From contig CBDHEM010000069.1 of assembly GCA_965261955.1 (NCBI GenBank), positions 62,001 to 126,000 of the forward strand: a stretch of DNA of 64,000 nt, given 5' to 3'. Source of the DNA: JABAAI01 sp965261955 (GTDB lineage Bacteria > Spirochaetota > Leptospiria > Leptospirales > Leptonemataceae). The notes beneath the pieces are model-generated. The model was given only the letters and a program-made list of their open reading frames with translations. It was not told the DNA's origin and searched no databases. The first letter of the stretch is position 1. The number at the start of each line of letters is the position of its first letter. The position numbers and the translations under genes were made by a program. Positions 17,994 through 26,938 of the stretch are shown one piece after another.

Positions 17994-18623
17994 CTACGAT
18001 ATTTCTAATTCTTGGCGAGAGCGAATGCTCCGTGCTAGGGCAGAAGTGTCCGCAAATTCAATAGAACTACCGGTGGGTATGCCATGAGAAATACGAGTGA
18101 TTTTAGGAGAGAGATTATTTTGGCCCATGGGAAGATGAAAATGGAAGAGACTATGAATGTAATCTGCAGTGGCATCTCCTTCTATAGTGGGGTTTGTTGC
18201 GATAAATAATTCTTTGATTTCTGGGTACTCCTCTCTAATGCGTTTCTTCAGTTCTTCTATGCGTAGCTCCTCAGGACCTACTCCATCTAGGGGAGAGAGG
18301 GCACCCATGAGTACGTGGTAGTATCCAGAGAATTCTCCTGTTTTTTCGATAACAAAAATATCTCCCGGCTCTTCTACTACACACAGAAGTTCCACATTGC
18401 GATCACGATCCCCACAAATTTCACATAACTTTTGTTCTGATATCCCACCACATTTTTCACAAAACCCCAGCTTTTCTTTCAGATCTATAATGGCCTGACT
18501 TAAATCTTGAGCCAGTCCCCTCTCATTTTTCATTAGATAAAAGACAATGCGTGTGGCACTTCTCTGCCCAATGCCCGGTAAACGACTGAATGTTTCTATT
18601 GAACGATGGAATGCACTTTGCAT
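17994..18623 (-). CDS. recR: Recombination mediator protein RecR
   Basis: A 209-residue DNA-clamp protein of the RecFOR pathway that loads RecA at single-strand gaps. It has the N-terminal helix-hairpin-helix (FSRLPGIGQRSATRIVFYLM), a four-cysteine zinc centre (CEKCGGISEQKLCEICGD), a Toprim domain (CVVEEPGDIFVIEKTGEFSG, LSPLDGVGPEEL) and the C-terminal Walker-B-like strand with RISHGIPTGSSIEFAD. Order dnaX-ybaB-recR is the widely conserved one and suggests a single transcript. Confidence 0.97.
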   Translation of the reverse strand: MQSAFHRSIETFSRLPGIGQRSATRIVFYLMKNERGLAQDLSQAIIDLKEKLGFCEKCGGISEQKLCEICGDRDRNVELLCVVEEPGDIFVIEKTGEFSGYYHVLMGALSPLDGVGPEELRIEELKKRIREEYPEIKELFIATNPTIEGDATADYIHSLFHFHLPMGQNNLSPKITRISHGIPTGSSIEFADTSALARSIRSRQELEIS

Positions 18624-18675
18624 AAATCGGATACAGATTTCTATACTAAGACATATGAAAGTTGTTCAAATCATC

Positions 18676-19005
18676 TTAAAGCCCCAAAAAACGTTCTAGC
18701 CCGGGTATACTAATACCACCCGTCGCACTTTTCATTTCATGAGCTACTGATTCAGAAACTTTTTTTTTGGCATCAATAAATGCTGATATGATTAGCTCTT
18801 CAAGTGTGTCCTTTTCATCTTTTGTTAGCAAATTAGGATCGATATCAATATTTTTCATATTATTGTTTCCGTTTACGATTATACGAACCATTCCGGCACC
18901 AGCCTCTCCAGTGATTTCCATATTCTCTAGGCGATCTTGGATGTTTTTCATCTGTTCTTTAACCCCGCCCATATTTTTCATTATTTCATTAAAATCAAAA
19001 TTCAT
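18676..19005 (-). CDS. ybaB: YbaB/EbfC nucleoid-associated protein
   Basis: A DNA-binding dimer of about 109 residues, thought to act with RecR/DnaX in replication restart and nucleoid structure. Recognised from the start NFDFNEIMKNMGGVKEQMK, the central AGAGMVRIIVNGN strand pair and the C-terminal ATGGISIPG. The frame extends to 19035, but GAGG stands 8 bases before ATG 19005 and the added ten residues are not family-like, so the inner start is chosen. It lies between dnaX and recR. Confidence 0.92.
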   Translation of the reverse strand: MNFDFNEIMKNMGGVKEQMKNIQDRLENMEITGEAGAGMVRIIVNGNNNMKNIDIDPNLLTKDEKDTLEELIISAFIDAKKKVSESVAHEMKSATGGISIPGLERFLGL

Positions 19006-19072
19006 ATTTTCATCCTCACTATTTTCTCTAATCAATTTTCTGTATGCATATGTATAATATTATTTCTTCTGT

Positions 19073-20452
19073 CTAGTTTTCTTTTTTCGTATCGACTACG
19101 CTTCCTAAAAATTGTTTTTGTAGTTCGTGCTCAAATGAATACGATTGCTCTTTATTGTGCAAAGATGCACTGAATTTGTTAAGCTTTTGCAAAACACCAG
19201 AGAGAGAAGGGCTTTCTAACTTTTCCTTGATAGAAAGCAATTCAATTTCTATTAAAACTTGCATTTCATAAGAATTTTGTAGAGTCAATTCATGGGACCT
19301 TTTGAGTAATATATAAAGATTTTGAAAGAGTAACTGTAAGTGAGTTGCCTCTACTTCTGCAAAAGCCGTAGATAGGGTATGAATTTGTGTGTTAGGCAAA
19401 AATAAAAAGTCTGGATCAACGACTCCTTTTTTGATATAGAGTAAAGTGCGCACAAATTCAAGGTATTCCCAAATAAAACGTTTGGGATCTATTCCTGTAG
19501 CAAAACTGTCACGTAATGGGTTGAGCATTTCTTCTATCTGATTTTTAGACTGATTTTTAGATTGATTTTTAGATTGATTTTTAGATTGATCATTAGACTG
19601 ATTTTTTGAGGTATCATCTGTAGTTTTGTTTATATTCAAATGAGTTTTTTTGAAGAGGGTTTGTGTGAGAGTAAAAAATATATCTGTTGGGATTTGTCCA
19701 ATAAGTTCTTTTACGCTTTCTACTTCTAATTTTCCACCACAATAATGAATACACTGTTCTAAAAAGGAGATGCTATCGCGAAGGGAACCATCTCCAGACC
19801 TTGCAATCCAAAAAATAGCCTCTTTATCTGTGGTCACAGCTTCTTTTTTACAAATTTCATGAAGGTGATCTTGGAGTACGGAAATAGCTACTTTTTTAAG
19901 ATTAAAAACTTGGCAACGCGAGAGTATAGTTTGGGGTACTTTGTGAGACTCCGTTGTAGCTAATACAAAGATTACGTGGGCGGGAGGTTCTTCTATAGTT
20001 TTTAGGAGGGCATTAAAAGACTCTGGCGTTAGCATGTGTACCTCATCAATGATGTACACTTTTTTTTGAGAAGACATGGGACGAAATTTTACATTTTCTC
20101 GCAATTCACGTATATGATCAATTCCCCTATGGGAAGCAGCATCTACTTCAATTACATCTAGGCTTTGGCCATTTCGAATTGTAGAACAGGAATTGCATTC
20201 GCCACAAGGTTCTTTCTCGTTTGGTTTTTCACAGTTAACACAAAGAGCAATTAAGCGCGCTAAACTTGTTTTACCGACACCCCTTGGCCCAAAAAAGAGA
20301 TAGGCTTGGCTGGCATTTTCTGCAGAAAGGGCATTTTGTACGGCTTGCACACTAGAGGCCTGACCAATCACTTCTCGAAAGGTTTGCGGGCGATATCTGC
20401 GTGCCAACCCATCTATTTTTTGTTTATCTACTTTCTGCTTTTCCATTATCAA
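19073..20452 (-). CDS. dnaX: DNA polymerase III subunit gamma/tau
   Basis: The 459-residue clamp-loader ATPase. It shows RRYRPQTFREVIGQ, Walker A FGPRGVGKTS (about 54-63), the zinc module (Cys 71-89, CGECNSC), Walker B YIIDEVHML and the sensor LATTESHKVPQTILSRCQ. The tau part is short. At about 283-305 a repetitive linker (QSKNQSKNQSKNQ) arises from 12-bp DNA repeats at 19540-19605. It opens the dnaX-ybaB-recR group. Confidence 0.96.
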   Translation of the reverse strand: MIMEKQKVDKQKIDGLARRYRPQTFREVIGQASSVQAVQNALSAENASQAYLFFGPRGVGKTSLARLIALCVNCEKPNEKEPCGECNSCSTIRNGQSLDVIEVDAASHRGIDHIRELRENVKFRPMSSQKKVYIIDEVHMLTPESFNALLKTIEEPPAHVIFVLATTESHKVPQTILSRCQVFNLKKVAISVLQDHLHEICKKEAVTTDKEAIFWIARSGDGSLRDSISFLEQCIHYCGGKLEVESVKELIGQIPTDIFFTLTQTLFKKTHLNINKTTDDTSKNQSNDQSKNQSKNQSKNQSKNQIEEMLNPLRDSFATGIDPKRFIWEYLEFVRTLLYIKKGVVDPDFLFLPNTQIHTLSTAFAEVEATHLQLLFQNLYILLKRSHELTLQNSYEMQVLIEIELLSIKEKLESPSLSGVLQKLNKFSASLHNKEQSYSFEHELQKQFLGSVVDTKKEN

Positions 20453-20489
20453 GAGCTCCCATAAGGACTCTCATAAGGACTCCCATAGT

Positions 20490-20608
20490 GGGATTGCAAA
20501 AGTAAAAAAGACCAAAGTATGCCGTAAAACGCCGGTTTCAGGCACTTTAGACAGGCATTTTCTTGCTTTTCTGTATTTTGCAACGCTTCCATTTTGCACC
20601 AGAGCCCC
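20490..20608. repeat. Decayed MITE-like element between dnaX and pth
   Basis: The left end reads GGGATTGCAAAAGTAAA and the right end CATTTTGCACCAGAGCCCC, both resembling the MITE termini (GGGRCTGTTGYRAAATG) with several changes. The interior is only loosely similar to the other copies. It fills most of the dnaX-pth gap (20453-20723), which otherwise shows a short direct repeat (AAGGACTC three times) near 20463-20483. Confidence 0.4.
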
Positions 20609-20723
20609 CTCATAGAGATAGATCAACTTCCATTGAGCGACTTGTATCTGATGTCGTCAATGGCTTATTTTTGCTATCTCTTGAGGTATACTTTCTTTTC
20701 TATTGTTTTTGATGAGTGGAACG

Positions 20724-21299
20724 ATGCATTTGATTGTGGGACTAGGAAACCCGGGAAAAAGGTACGAAAAAACACGACATAATATTGGAGCTATGATACT
20801 GGAAAAGCTTCTCGTTTCTTTCCATTTAGAGTTAGTGTCTAAGCCCCTTCAAATAGCTCATGTGGCTCAGGTAAACTTTCATCCGGACAGAACAAAGGAA
20901 GTATCAGAAAATCAAGTGAAACTCATTTTTCTTCGTCCACAAAGTTATATGAATTTGTCAGGCAGACCAATTGCCAAGGGCCTGCAATATTATGGCATTT
21001 CACCACAAAATATGCTTGTTTTACATGACGAAATAGATCTTCCTTTTGGAAATATGCGCATGAAACAATCAGGGGGTCATCGAGGGCATAACGGCCTACG
21101 CGATATTATTTCCATAGTGGGCCCAAATTTTCATCGTTTGCGTTTTGGTGTAGGTCGTCCCGAAAATAAAGTAGATGTTGCAGACTATGTGCTGTCTCCA
21201 TTTTTCAAAGAGGAAACAAGCGAACTCTCTGAGTTGATAGAAAAAGCACAAAGCCTTTGTATGGAATGGATTGCCTCCCCCTCTCCTATTGTTGAATGA
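20724..21299 (+). CDS. pth: Peptidyl-tRNA hydrolase
   Basis: A 191-residue enzyme that releases tRNA from prematurely dropped peptidyl-tRNA. The N end MHLIVGLGNPGKRYEKTRHN carries the catalytic His; LRPQSYMNLSGRPI, VLHDEIDLPFG and KQSGGHRGHNGLRDI are standard family blocks. The open frame extends to TTG 20703, with ATG also at 20712, but family alignment favours ATG 20724 with AGTGGA just upstream. It stands alone, facing bioD. Confidence 0.96.
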   Translation: MHLIVGLGNPGKRYEKTRHNIGAMILEKLLVSFHLELVSKPLQIAHVAQVNFHPDRTKEVSENQVKLIFLRPQSYMNLSGRPIAKGLQYYGISPQNMLVLHDEIDLPFGNMRMKQSGGHRGHNGLRDIISIVGPNFHRLRFGVGRPENKVDVADYVLSPFFKEETSELSELIEKAQSLCMEWIASPSPIVE

Positions 21300-21337
21300 A
21301 AAAGGTTGTGTACTAATGAAGAAATAGACCGTTTTGC

Positions 21338-21979
21338 TTATATAGTGAAGCTTTGACAATCGACGCTCTTCAGATTTCCTTGTTTTTGAAAATCAAAAGA
21401 GCATAACTGGGAGATGCCGGTAAAGTCACAAATTGTGCGACAAGTGTATTCATTTTCTTCTCCACAAAAGATTAGACCTAGTATGGGTATGTTTCTTTTT
21501 TGACAGGCTTCAATGGTGAGTAAACTATGATTGATTGTTCCTAAGCTCGTTCGTGCGACTATAATAACAGCTAGTTTGGCTTTTACTAAAAAATCAGCCC
21601 AAGTTTCTTTTCTTGTTAAAGGAACAAGCAGTCCTCCAGCTCCTTCTATTAGCAGAGGGGCCCTTTTCTGATGCATTTTCAAATCATTTAGAATTTGTGA
21701 CAGCTGGATTTCTTTGCCTTCCTTATCGGCTGCTTGATGGGGGCTAACAGGTGTTGGAAAGGAATAGCTTTCTGGTAAAAAACGTTGATCATTGGTTTGA
21801 TCTCCCATGATTTTTTTCACATTTAGTCGATCTATATCGTTCCCTGTTTGTACAGGCTTCCAATAGAGTAACTCAGGATAATTCAGTAATAGCATGGCTG
21901 CCGTGGTTGTTTTACCAACTCCTGTATCAGTGGCTGTTAAAAAAAAAGACATAGACTCCTGATCACTCTTGGTTACCAA
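21338..21979 (-). CDS. bioD: Dethiobiotin synthetase
   Basis: A 213-residue ATP-dependent carboxylase making dethiobiotin from DAPA and CO2, the penultimate biotin step. Shows LTATDTGVGKTTTAAML (P-loop), the substrate Lys in YWKPVQTG, LIEGAGGLLVPLT and VARTSLGTINHSLLTIEA. The start could also be ATG 21952 (MSFFLTATDTG), which is closer to the usual family start. No other bio gene is in the window, so bioD is separated from its pathway here. Confidence 0.94.
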   Translation of the reverse strand: MVTKSDQESMSFFLTATDTGVGKTTTAAMLLLNYPELLYWKPVQTGNDIDRLNVKKIMGDQTNDQRFLPESYSFPTPVSPHQAADKEGKEIQLSQILNDLKMHQKRAPLLIEGAGGLLVPLTRKETWADFLVKAKLAVIIVARTSLGTINHSLLTIEACQKRNIPILGLIFCGEENEYTCRTICDFTGISQLCSFDFQKQGNLKSVDCQSFTI

Positions 21980-22087
21980 ACAAGAGCCTTGTTATTTATA
22001 TGAAACTTCAGAAAAAATTAAAATGAGAATGAATAGTATATAGGCGTAGAAGCCATGTAAAAAGGTAACTCTGAATGTTCCTCTTTA

Positions 22088-22229
22088 AGCCACTCTGTTA
22101 TTATAAGATTTATGAAAAGCCTCCATAGGCGTCAATCCTTTCAGTGAAGTATGTGGCTTTTCCTCGAAGTATATGGCTTTTCTTTGTTATAAAATTTCAT
22201 AAATTCTTTCAGATGAAATTTCTTCCAGC
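22088..22229 (-). pseudogene. C-terminal remnant of a different IS3/IS481-type transposase
   Basis: Read on the minus strand, this gives KEFMKFYNKEKP, then after a 20-bp imperfect duplication and frameshift, KPHTSLKGLTPMEAFHKS followed by a stop. YN..KPH..L.G.TP.EA is the usual end of IS3/IS481-type integrase cores. It does not match the OrfB of the IS3 copies in this window. The remnant is cut at its upstream side exactly by the left end of IS3 copy 2. Confidence 0.6.
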
Positions 22230-22283
22230 TGACCTTCCCCCAAAAGAGTAGACAGTCCACTTTACATTATGGAGGAAGAAAAC

Positions 22284-22577
22284 ATGGAAACAAACACTAT
22301 CAAGGCGTCAGCTAAACGCTATGATGAACAATTTAAGAAGGATACGGTAGACTACTGGATCAAAAAGAAGAGATTAGCAAAAGAGGTCAGTGAAGCTTTT
22401 GAGGTATCTGAAACTACACTCTATAAATGGCGTAGGAAATATGAGTTTAATAACTCTGATCCTAATCGTTCTATAGAGGCGGAATTATCTAGGCTTCGCA
22501 AAGAGAATTCCGAACTTCGTCAAGAAAGGGATATCTTAAAAAAGTCGGTAGCCATTTTCATAAAACCACAGAAATGA
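22284..22577 (+). CDS. IS3-family transposase OrfA
   Basis: A 97-residue DNA-binding subunit: helix-turn-helix (FEVSETTLYKWRRKYEF) followed by a leucine-zipper-like coiled coil (AELSRLRKENSELRQERDIL). ATG 22284 is favoured over the in-frame ATG 22269 because GGAGGA lies just ahead of it. Near the end, A AAA AAG (22538-22544) in the zero frame is the classic IS3 slippery site; slipping back one base joins this frame to orfB without a stop. Confidence 0.92.
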   Translation: METNTIKASAKRYDEQFKKDTVDYWIKKKRLAKEVSEAFEVSETTLYKWRRKYEFNNSDPNRSIEAELSRLRKENSELRQERDILKKSVAIFIKPQK

Positions 22578-23440
22578 AGTTTCAATTTATTAAGAAACAT
22601 CGCTCCTCATTTCCTGTGCAGAAAATGTGCTCTTTATTAACGATTTCAAGGAGCGGTTTTAATGTTTGGGTAAAACATAAAACAAGTAAAAGGGCTTTCG
22701 AGACACAAAAACTTGAAAATATGATTAGAGATATTTTTCATAAGTTTAAGGGTATTTATGGCTCTCCAAGGATTACGTCAGAATTGCATGATATGCGATG
22801 TAAGGTTTCAGAAAATAGAGTAGCTAAAGTTATGAGAAATATAGGACTTTCTGCCCAAATTAAGCCTAAATTCAAGGTTCTGACTACAAATTCAGCTCAT
22901 GCTTACCCTATTTCTAAGAACTTACTAGGACAGGAATTTAATATCCTTGAACCTAATAAGGTCTGGGTTTCTGATATCACTTACATTAAATCAGCCGTAG
23001 GTTGGTTATATCTATGTGTGATACTTGATTTATGTAGCAGAAAAATAGTTGGTTGGTCTCTTACAGATCACATGAGAACAGAAATGGTCATAGAAGCTTT
23101 GGACAGAGCCGTTACTCAAAATAAGCCTAAGAAGGGTCTGATTTTTCATTCTGACAGGGGAAGTCAATACGCGAGTTATCAATTTAGGAGCAAGCTTGAT
23201 AAATATAGATTTGTATCAAGTATGAGCCGCAAAGGTAACTGTTATGATAATGCTGTTGCGGAGTCTTTTTTTGGGAGTTTGAAAATAGAGGAGGTATATA
23301 AAAATACATATCTAAATATATTTGAAGTTAGGAGAAATATTTTTGAGTATATTGAGGTATTTTATAATAGGCGTAGAAAACATTCATTTTTAGGATATAA
23401 GAGTCCTATCAAATTTGAGGAAGAATACTATGCTGCTTAA
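22574..23440 (+). CDS. IS3-family transposase OrfB
   Basis: The 288-residue catalytic subunit with an N-terminal HTH_21-type part and a DDE integrase core, Asp134, Asp194 and Glu230 (VWVSDITYI, FHSDRGSQYA, DNAVAESFFG). It overlaps orfA by four bases (ATGA). All catalytic residues and the frame are intact, so with its own intact orfA this is the only copy in the window that looks autonomous. Confidence 0.95.
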   Translation: MKFQFIKKHRSSFPVQKMCSLLTISRSGFNVWVKHKTSKRAFETQKLENMIRDIFHKFKGIYGSPRITSELHDMRCKVSENRVAKVMRNIGLSAQIKPKFKVLTTNSAHAYPISKNLLGQEFNILEPNKVWVSDITYIKSAVGWLYLCVILDLCSRKIVGWSLTDHMRTEMVIEALDRAVTQNKPKKGLIFHSDRGSQYASYQFRSKLDKYRFVSSMSRKGNCYDNAVAESFFGSLKIEEVYKNTYLNIFEVRRNIFEYIEVFYNRRRKHSFLGYKSPIKFEEEYYAA

Positions 23441-23487
23441 TGAAAAAAAAGCTAAAAAGGACTGTACTAAATATTGGGGGAAGGTCA

Positions 23488-23791
23488 GTGCTGAGCGTAA
23501 CACAGGTAGTGTCCTAATTCATTCGCTATTTTGTCAATTCTTTTTTTATGAGCGATCTCAAAAAATGGTGTATATTTGGGGAGGCTCTCTTGGGAAGAAT
23601 GCGTTTGTGGAAGGTTTTGCGTTTGTAGGCTTTCCTAAAAGGAACTTACCTGTGGTAGGCTTTGCTGAAGCAAAGCTCTCGATGTTAAGGGCGCGAAAAA
23701 GCCAAGGCTCACATGGGAAACAAGTGAAGCTGGGGAGGCGTTCGTGGTAAGCTTTGCGAGTGGAAAGTTTGCCTATGTAAGGGAGGCTTTG
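23488..23791 (-). repeat. 5' region of a lipoprotein-type locus plus GCTTTGC palindromic repeats
   Basis: On the minus strand 23580-23500 matches the region upstream of the lipoprotein genes at 55.7 and 58.6 kb, including CCATTTTTTGAGATCGCTCA and the -35-like TTGACA (23537-23532). The coding part is missing: IS3 copy 2 begins about 45 bases after the TTGACA. From 23590 to 23790 come repeated small palindromes (GCTTTGCTGAAGCAAAGC and relatives) that also occur at 55.3-55.7, 56.9 and 59.5 kb. Open frames here on both strands are repeat by-products. Confidence 0.65.
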
Positions 23792-25003
23792 CTGGATCAA
23801 AAAGAAGAAATTAGCAAAAGAGGTCAGTGAGGCTTTTGAGGTATCTGAAACTACACTCTATAAAATGGCGTAGGAAATATGAGTTTAATAGCCCTATTTT
23901 GGTTTCTTATGAAAAATTACTCTATAAAATGGCGTAGGAAATATGAGTTTAATAACTCTGATCCTAATCGTTCTATAGAGGCGGAATTATCTAGGCTTCG
24001 CAAAGAGTGTTCTGAACTTCGTCAAGAAAGGGATATCTTAAAAAAGTCGGTAGCCATTTTCATAAAACCACAGAAATGAAGTTTCAATTTATGAAGAAAC
24101 ATCGCTCCTCATTTCCTGTGCAGAAAATGTACTCTTTATTAACGATTTCAAGGAGCGGTTTTAATGTTTGGGTAAAACATAAAACAAGTAAAAGGGCTTT
24201 CGAGACACAAAAACTTGAAAATATGATTAAGGATATTTTTCATAAGTTTAACGGTATTTATGGCTCTCCAAGGATTACGTCTGAATTGCATGATATGGGA
24301 TGTAAGGTTTCAGAAAATAGAGTAGCTAAAGTTATGAGAAATATAGGACTTTCTGCCCAAATTAAGCCTAAATTCAAGGTTCTGACTACAAATTCAGCTC
24401 ATGCTTACCCTATTTCTAAGAACCTACTAGGACAGGAATTTAATATCCTTGAACCTAATAAGGTCTGGGTTTCTGATATCACTTACATTAAATCAGCCGT
24501 AGGTTGGTTATATCTATGTGTGATACTTGATTTATGTAGCAGAAAAATAGTTGGTTGGTCTCTTACAGATCACATGAGAACAGAAATGGTCATAGAAGCT
24601 TTGGACAGAGCCGTTGCTCAAAATAAGCCCTCAAAATAAGCCCAAGGAAGGGTCTGATTTTTCATTCTGACAGGGGAAGTCAATACGCGAGTTATCAATT
24701 TAGGAGCAAGCTTGATAAATATGGATTTGTATCCAGTATGAGCCGCAAAGGTAACTGCTATGATAATGCTGTTGCGGAGTCTTTTTTTGGAAGTTTGAAA
24801 ATAGAAGAGGTATATAAAAATACATATCTAAATATATTTGAAGTTAGGAGAAATATTTTTGAGTATATTGAGGTATTTTATAATAGGCGTAGAAAACATT
24901 CATTTTTAGGATATAAGAGTCCTATCAAATTTGAGGAAGAATACTATACAGCTTAATGAAAAAAAAGCTAAAAAGGACTGTACTAAATATTGGGGGAAGG
25001 TCA
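23792..25003 (+). pseudogene. IS3-family insertion sequence, copy 3, truncated and frameshifted
   Basis: It begins inside orfA (CTGGATCAAAAAGAAG), so the left end is lost. It then carries an extra A and a partial internal duplication of CTCTATAAAATGGCGTAGG (23859 and 23921). OrfB starts at 24076 but is broken at 24627-24650 by duplication of CAAAATAAGCCC, so only 187 and 72 residue pieces remain (24076-24639, 24738-24956). The right terminal repeat ends at 25003. It abuts, and probably inserted into, the IS5/IS1182-like fragment that follows. Confidence 0.9.
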
Positions 25004-25450
25004 CTACTGGAATTCTTGGCATCCGCAAAAGTGTTGCCAATAGACATTTTGAACCCATTTATCTAAAACAGTTTCATCACTTTCATTAAATGTGGCTTTT
25101 CAGTAATCCAGTCCTACCATCAAGCGGGTTGGCTGGGCGGCCGTTGTCAGGACAATAGAGTTTACCAAATTCAGTATCAAACTTTTTCCAATCTATTTTC
25201 TGAGCTAAACGAAATAAGGGCTCATTATGATTGAGCATACCTTCCAAATTCGTCTGAAACAAGTCTCTTTGATAATCATTTTTTTTTGAGCTAGCATAGA
25301 GAAGCTCTGAAAAATAATGCTTGAAAAACACAATCTTTTGAACACCTTTTCGCAAAATCTTGCGATTATAGGTACTACTTTTTACTTTAGAATGGCTTAT
25401 AAATGCGAAAGATCCATAGTATTCTGGTTTTTCAAAGCTGAATATATATC
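25004..25450 (-). pseudogene. 5' fragment of the IS5/IS1182-like transposase gene
   Basis: The reverse complement of this stretch matches 29290-29755, covering the start of the transposase (NDYQRDLFQTNLEGMLNHNE, FGKLYCPDNGRP) through the region with CGCAAAAGTGTTGCCAATAG, plus about 150 bp upstream of its ATG. A frameshift near 25107 puts the remaining text out of frame. The upstream 150 bp is conserved in a third frame (EKPEYYG...KHYFSE) in both copies, so it is part of the element or of a shared host target. Confidence 0.8.
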
Positions 25451-25493
25451 TACTGCACATCCCCTGTAAAAAAGATCGTCAGTTATTTTTTAG

Positions 25494-25730
25494 TCACAGC
25501 TATCATTCAAGATAGCCCCAAAACTTTGTGGAATAAATGTAAGGGAAAAGAGGGTAAGTAGAAAGGAATTTTTCGAGTATTTCGTAAATTGCAATACGGG
25601 CTATGCTATTAAAATCGGAAAGGTTGTATCCTTTGAGACTGAAATAAACCCTTATGAGACTATGGATTATTTCATGCCTCCGCAAAATTATTTATATATT
25701 AAAGGAGAAACTTATCTGGGTATTAAGTAA
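25494..25730 (+). pseudogene. Possible remnant of an unknown gene, no start codon
   Basis: An open frame of 78 codons after TAG 25491 ends ...FETEINPYETMDYFMPPQNY and a few residues later in a TAA at 25728. It reads like real protein but has no ATG, GTG or TTG near its start, so it looks like a 3' remnant cut by the neighbouring transposon debris. An overlapping minus-strand frame (25503-25685) is the alternative. No family recognised. Confidence 0.3.
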
Positions 25731-25753
25731 GCGGCTGTCGTATAGAAATTTAT

Positions 25754-26053
25754 TTATTCACGACACTCGTTCGTAATTTCATCTTTTAGACTTTTAATTT
25801 TGGCTAAATTATTATATAGTTTTTGCAAGCTTTCGGAGAACACAAAGCCTTCTGGAAAGTGCTTAGTACCCTTATTGTAATACACTGTTATTGTCTCTCT
25901 AAAGTTGCCATAACTTATATTGTAATAGCTCCTATCTTGATGACTGGGGTTGAGATTTTCTAACTCGAATTTTTCCTGACCCCGAACTCCCTCTAGTATA
26001 TTCTTAATGCAATTAAATTTATATATATATAAGTTAGAGTCAGAAGAACTCAT
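25754..26053 (-). CDS. Hypothetical protein, 99 residues
   Basis: A short soluble protein, not recognised. It has no signal peptide or membrane segment; the N half is polar with many Tyr and Asn, and the C end is helical (LQKLYNNLAKIKSLKDEI). It lies 9 bp downstream of the 184-residue gene on the same strand, so the two are likely one operon. A paired toxin-antitoxin-like or effector-immunity layout is possible from spacing and size alone, but no sequence evidence supports it. Confidence 0.5.
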   Translation of the reverse strand: MSSSDSNLYIYKFNCIKNILEGVRGQEKFELENLNPSHQDRSYYNISYGNFRETITVYYNKGTKHFPEGFVFSESLQKLYNNLAKIKSLKDEITNECRE

Positions 26054-26062
26054 TTGTATAAG

Positions 26063-26617
26063 CTATCTTGTCGAGACGACAATAGGCTGTAAATCGTAGA
26101 CAGAGATCACAACATTCAAAATCTTTTCTACAAGACTTGAAGCAGTTTTTGGATCCATCGAACCCAATCTGTTAAGAGCCTCCTTTAAGTCGGCAAAAGA
26201 ATCTTTATCCAAATTGTTAAGTGATATAAGCTGATCTGTTTTTTCTATAGCATTCTTTGGGTTTTTAATAAATTGCTTGTAAGACTCTTTTAGAGCTTTT
26301 GTTTTTTCACGATTATTTTCTGTAGAGAATCTTTCCCAATCTCCAGAGTTTTTGACACCATTCCTATAAAGGTCGTCTACACAGTCTTCTTTGAGATGCT
26401 TCATAATAAAGGAGAGGGTTATCTCCTTAGAACTTTTAAACACCTCTTCTATTGCTTTTTTGTCGTCTTTATTCTGTGAGAAAACCCATAAATCGAAATC
26501 CAATACACGAGCTTTCATAACACCACCTTCCCGCCAGGCTAGTAAATGAAAATTTGGCAAATGCAAGAAGAGCCTCCTATTAGGAACCGCTTCTATTGCA
26601 TATACTTTATTTCTCAT
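26063..26617 (-). CDS. Hypothetical protein, 184 residues
   Basis: Not recognised. The N part (residues 1-50) is beta-like (VYAIEAVPNRRLFLHLPNFH, LLAWREGG, LDFDLWVF); the rest is charged and helical (KDDKKAIEEVFKSSKEI, EALNRLGSMDPKTASSLV). No signal peptide or membrane segment. It is the first gene of a two-gene minus-strand unit within a transposon-rich region, so horizontal origin is plausible. Confidence 0.55.
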   Translation of the reverse strand: MRNKVYAIEAVPNRRLFLHLPNFHLLAWREGGVMKARVLDFDLWVFSQNKDDKKAIEEVFKSSKEITLSFIMKHLKEDCVDDLYRNGVKNSGDWERFSTENNREKTKALKESYKQFIKNPKNAIEKTDQLISLNNLDKDSFADLKEALNRLGSMDPKTASSLVEKILNVVISVYDLQPIVVSTR

Positions 26618-26938
26618 CAGAAAATCCTCCAGAATACACTAGTGGTCGGACAGGGGTTTCCCCTCATAACCACACATCCTTAATGTCGCCCTCTATAGAG
26701 TAAACGTCAAGTTGTATTTTCCGCTTCCAATAGACTCGCATACAATGCCCTAACAAACCACACTCGGGCCAAGGAATATCCTAAAGTCTCTATTGCAAGT
26801 AAATTCTGCATTCAATATCTAACTTTGACGGTAAAAGCGCTCAAAAAATCTCGTTTTAGTGACATGACGTCGTAGACTGGTGTCATGTCTGCTCATTTTA
26901 CCCTGATCGAGGTCACAGCCTCAGAAACCGCCAATAAC
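26618..26938. other. Non-coding region with an 8-bp inverted repeat
   Basis: About 320 bp with no credible gene. The inverted repeat GACATGAC (26861-26868) and GTCATGTC (26882-26889), spaced by 13 bases, could be an operator or a terminator stem. It ends at the IS3-type terminal sequence at 26939. The promoter of the minus-strand hypothetical pair should lie near 26620-26700. Confidence 0.4.

Larger units (their letters stand above)
22230..23487 (+). mobile_element. IS3-family insertion sequence, copy 2 (intact)
   Basis: A complete 1258-bp element with terminal repeats TGACCTTCCCCCAA and TTGGGGGAAGGTCA and both reading frames open. It is the reference copy for the family in this window. The flanks CCAGC and GTGCT show no target duplication. 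On the left it abuts another transposase remnant, and on the right the 5' region of a lipoprotein-type locus (23488-23580, minus), which it appears to have split. Confidence 0.95.
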
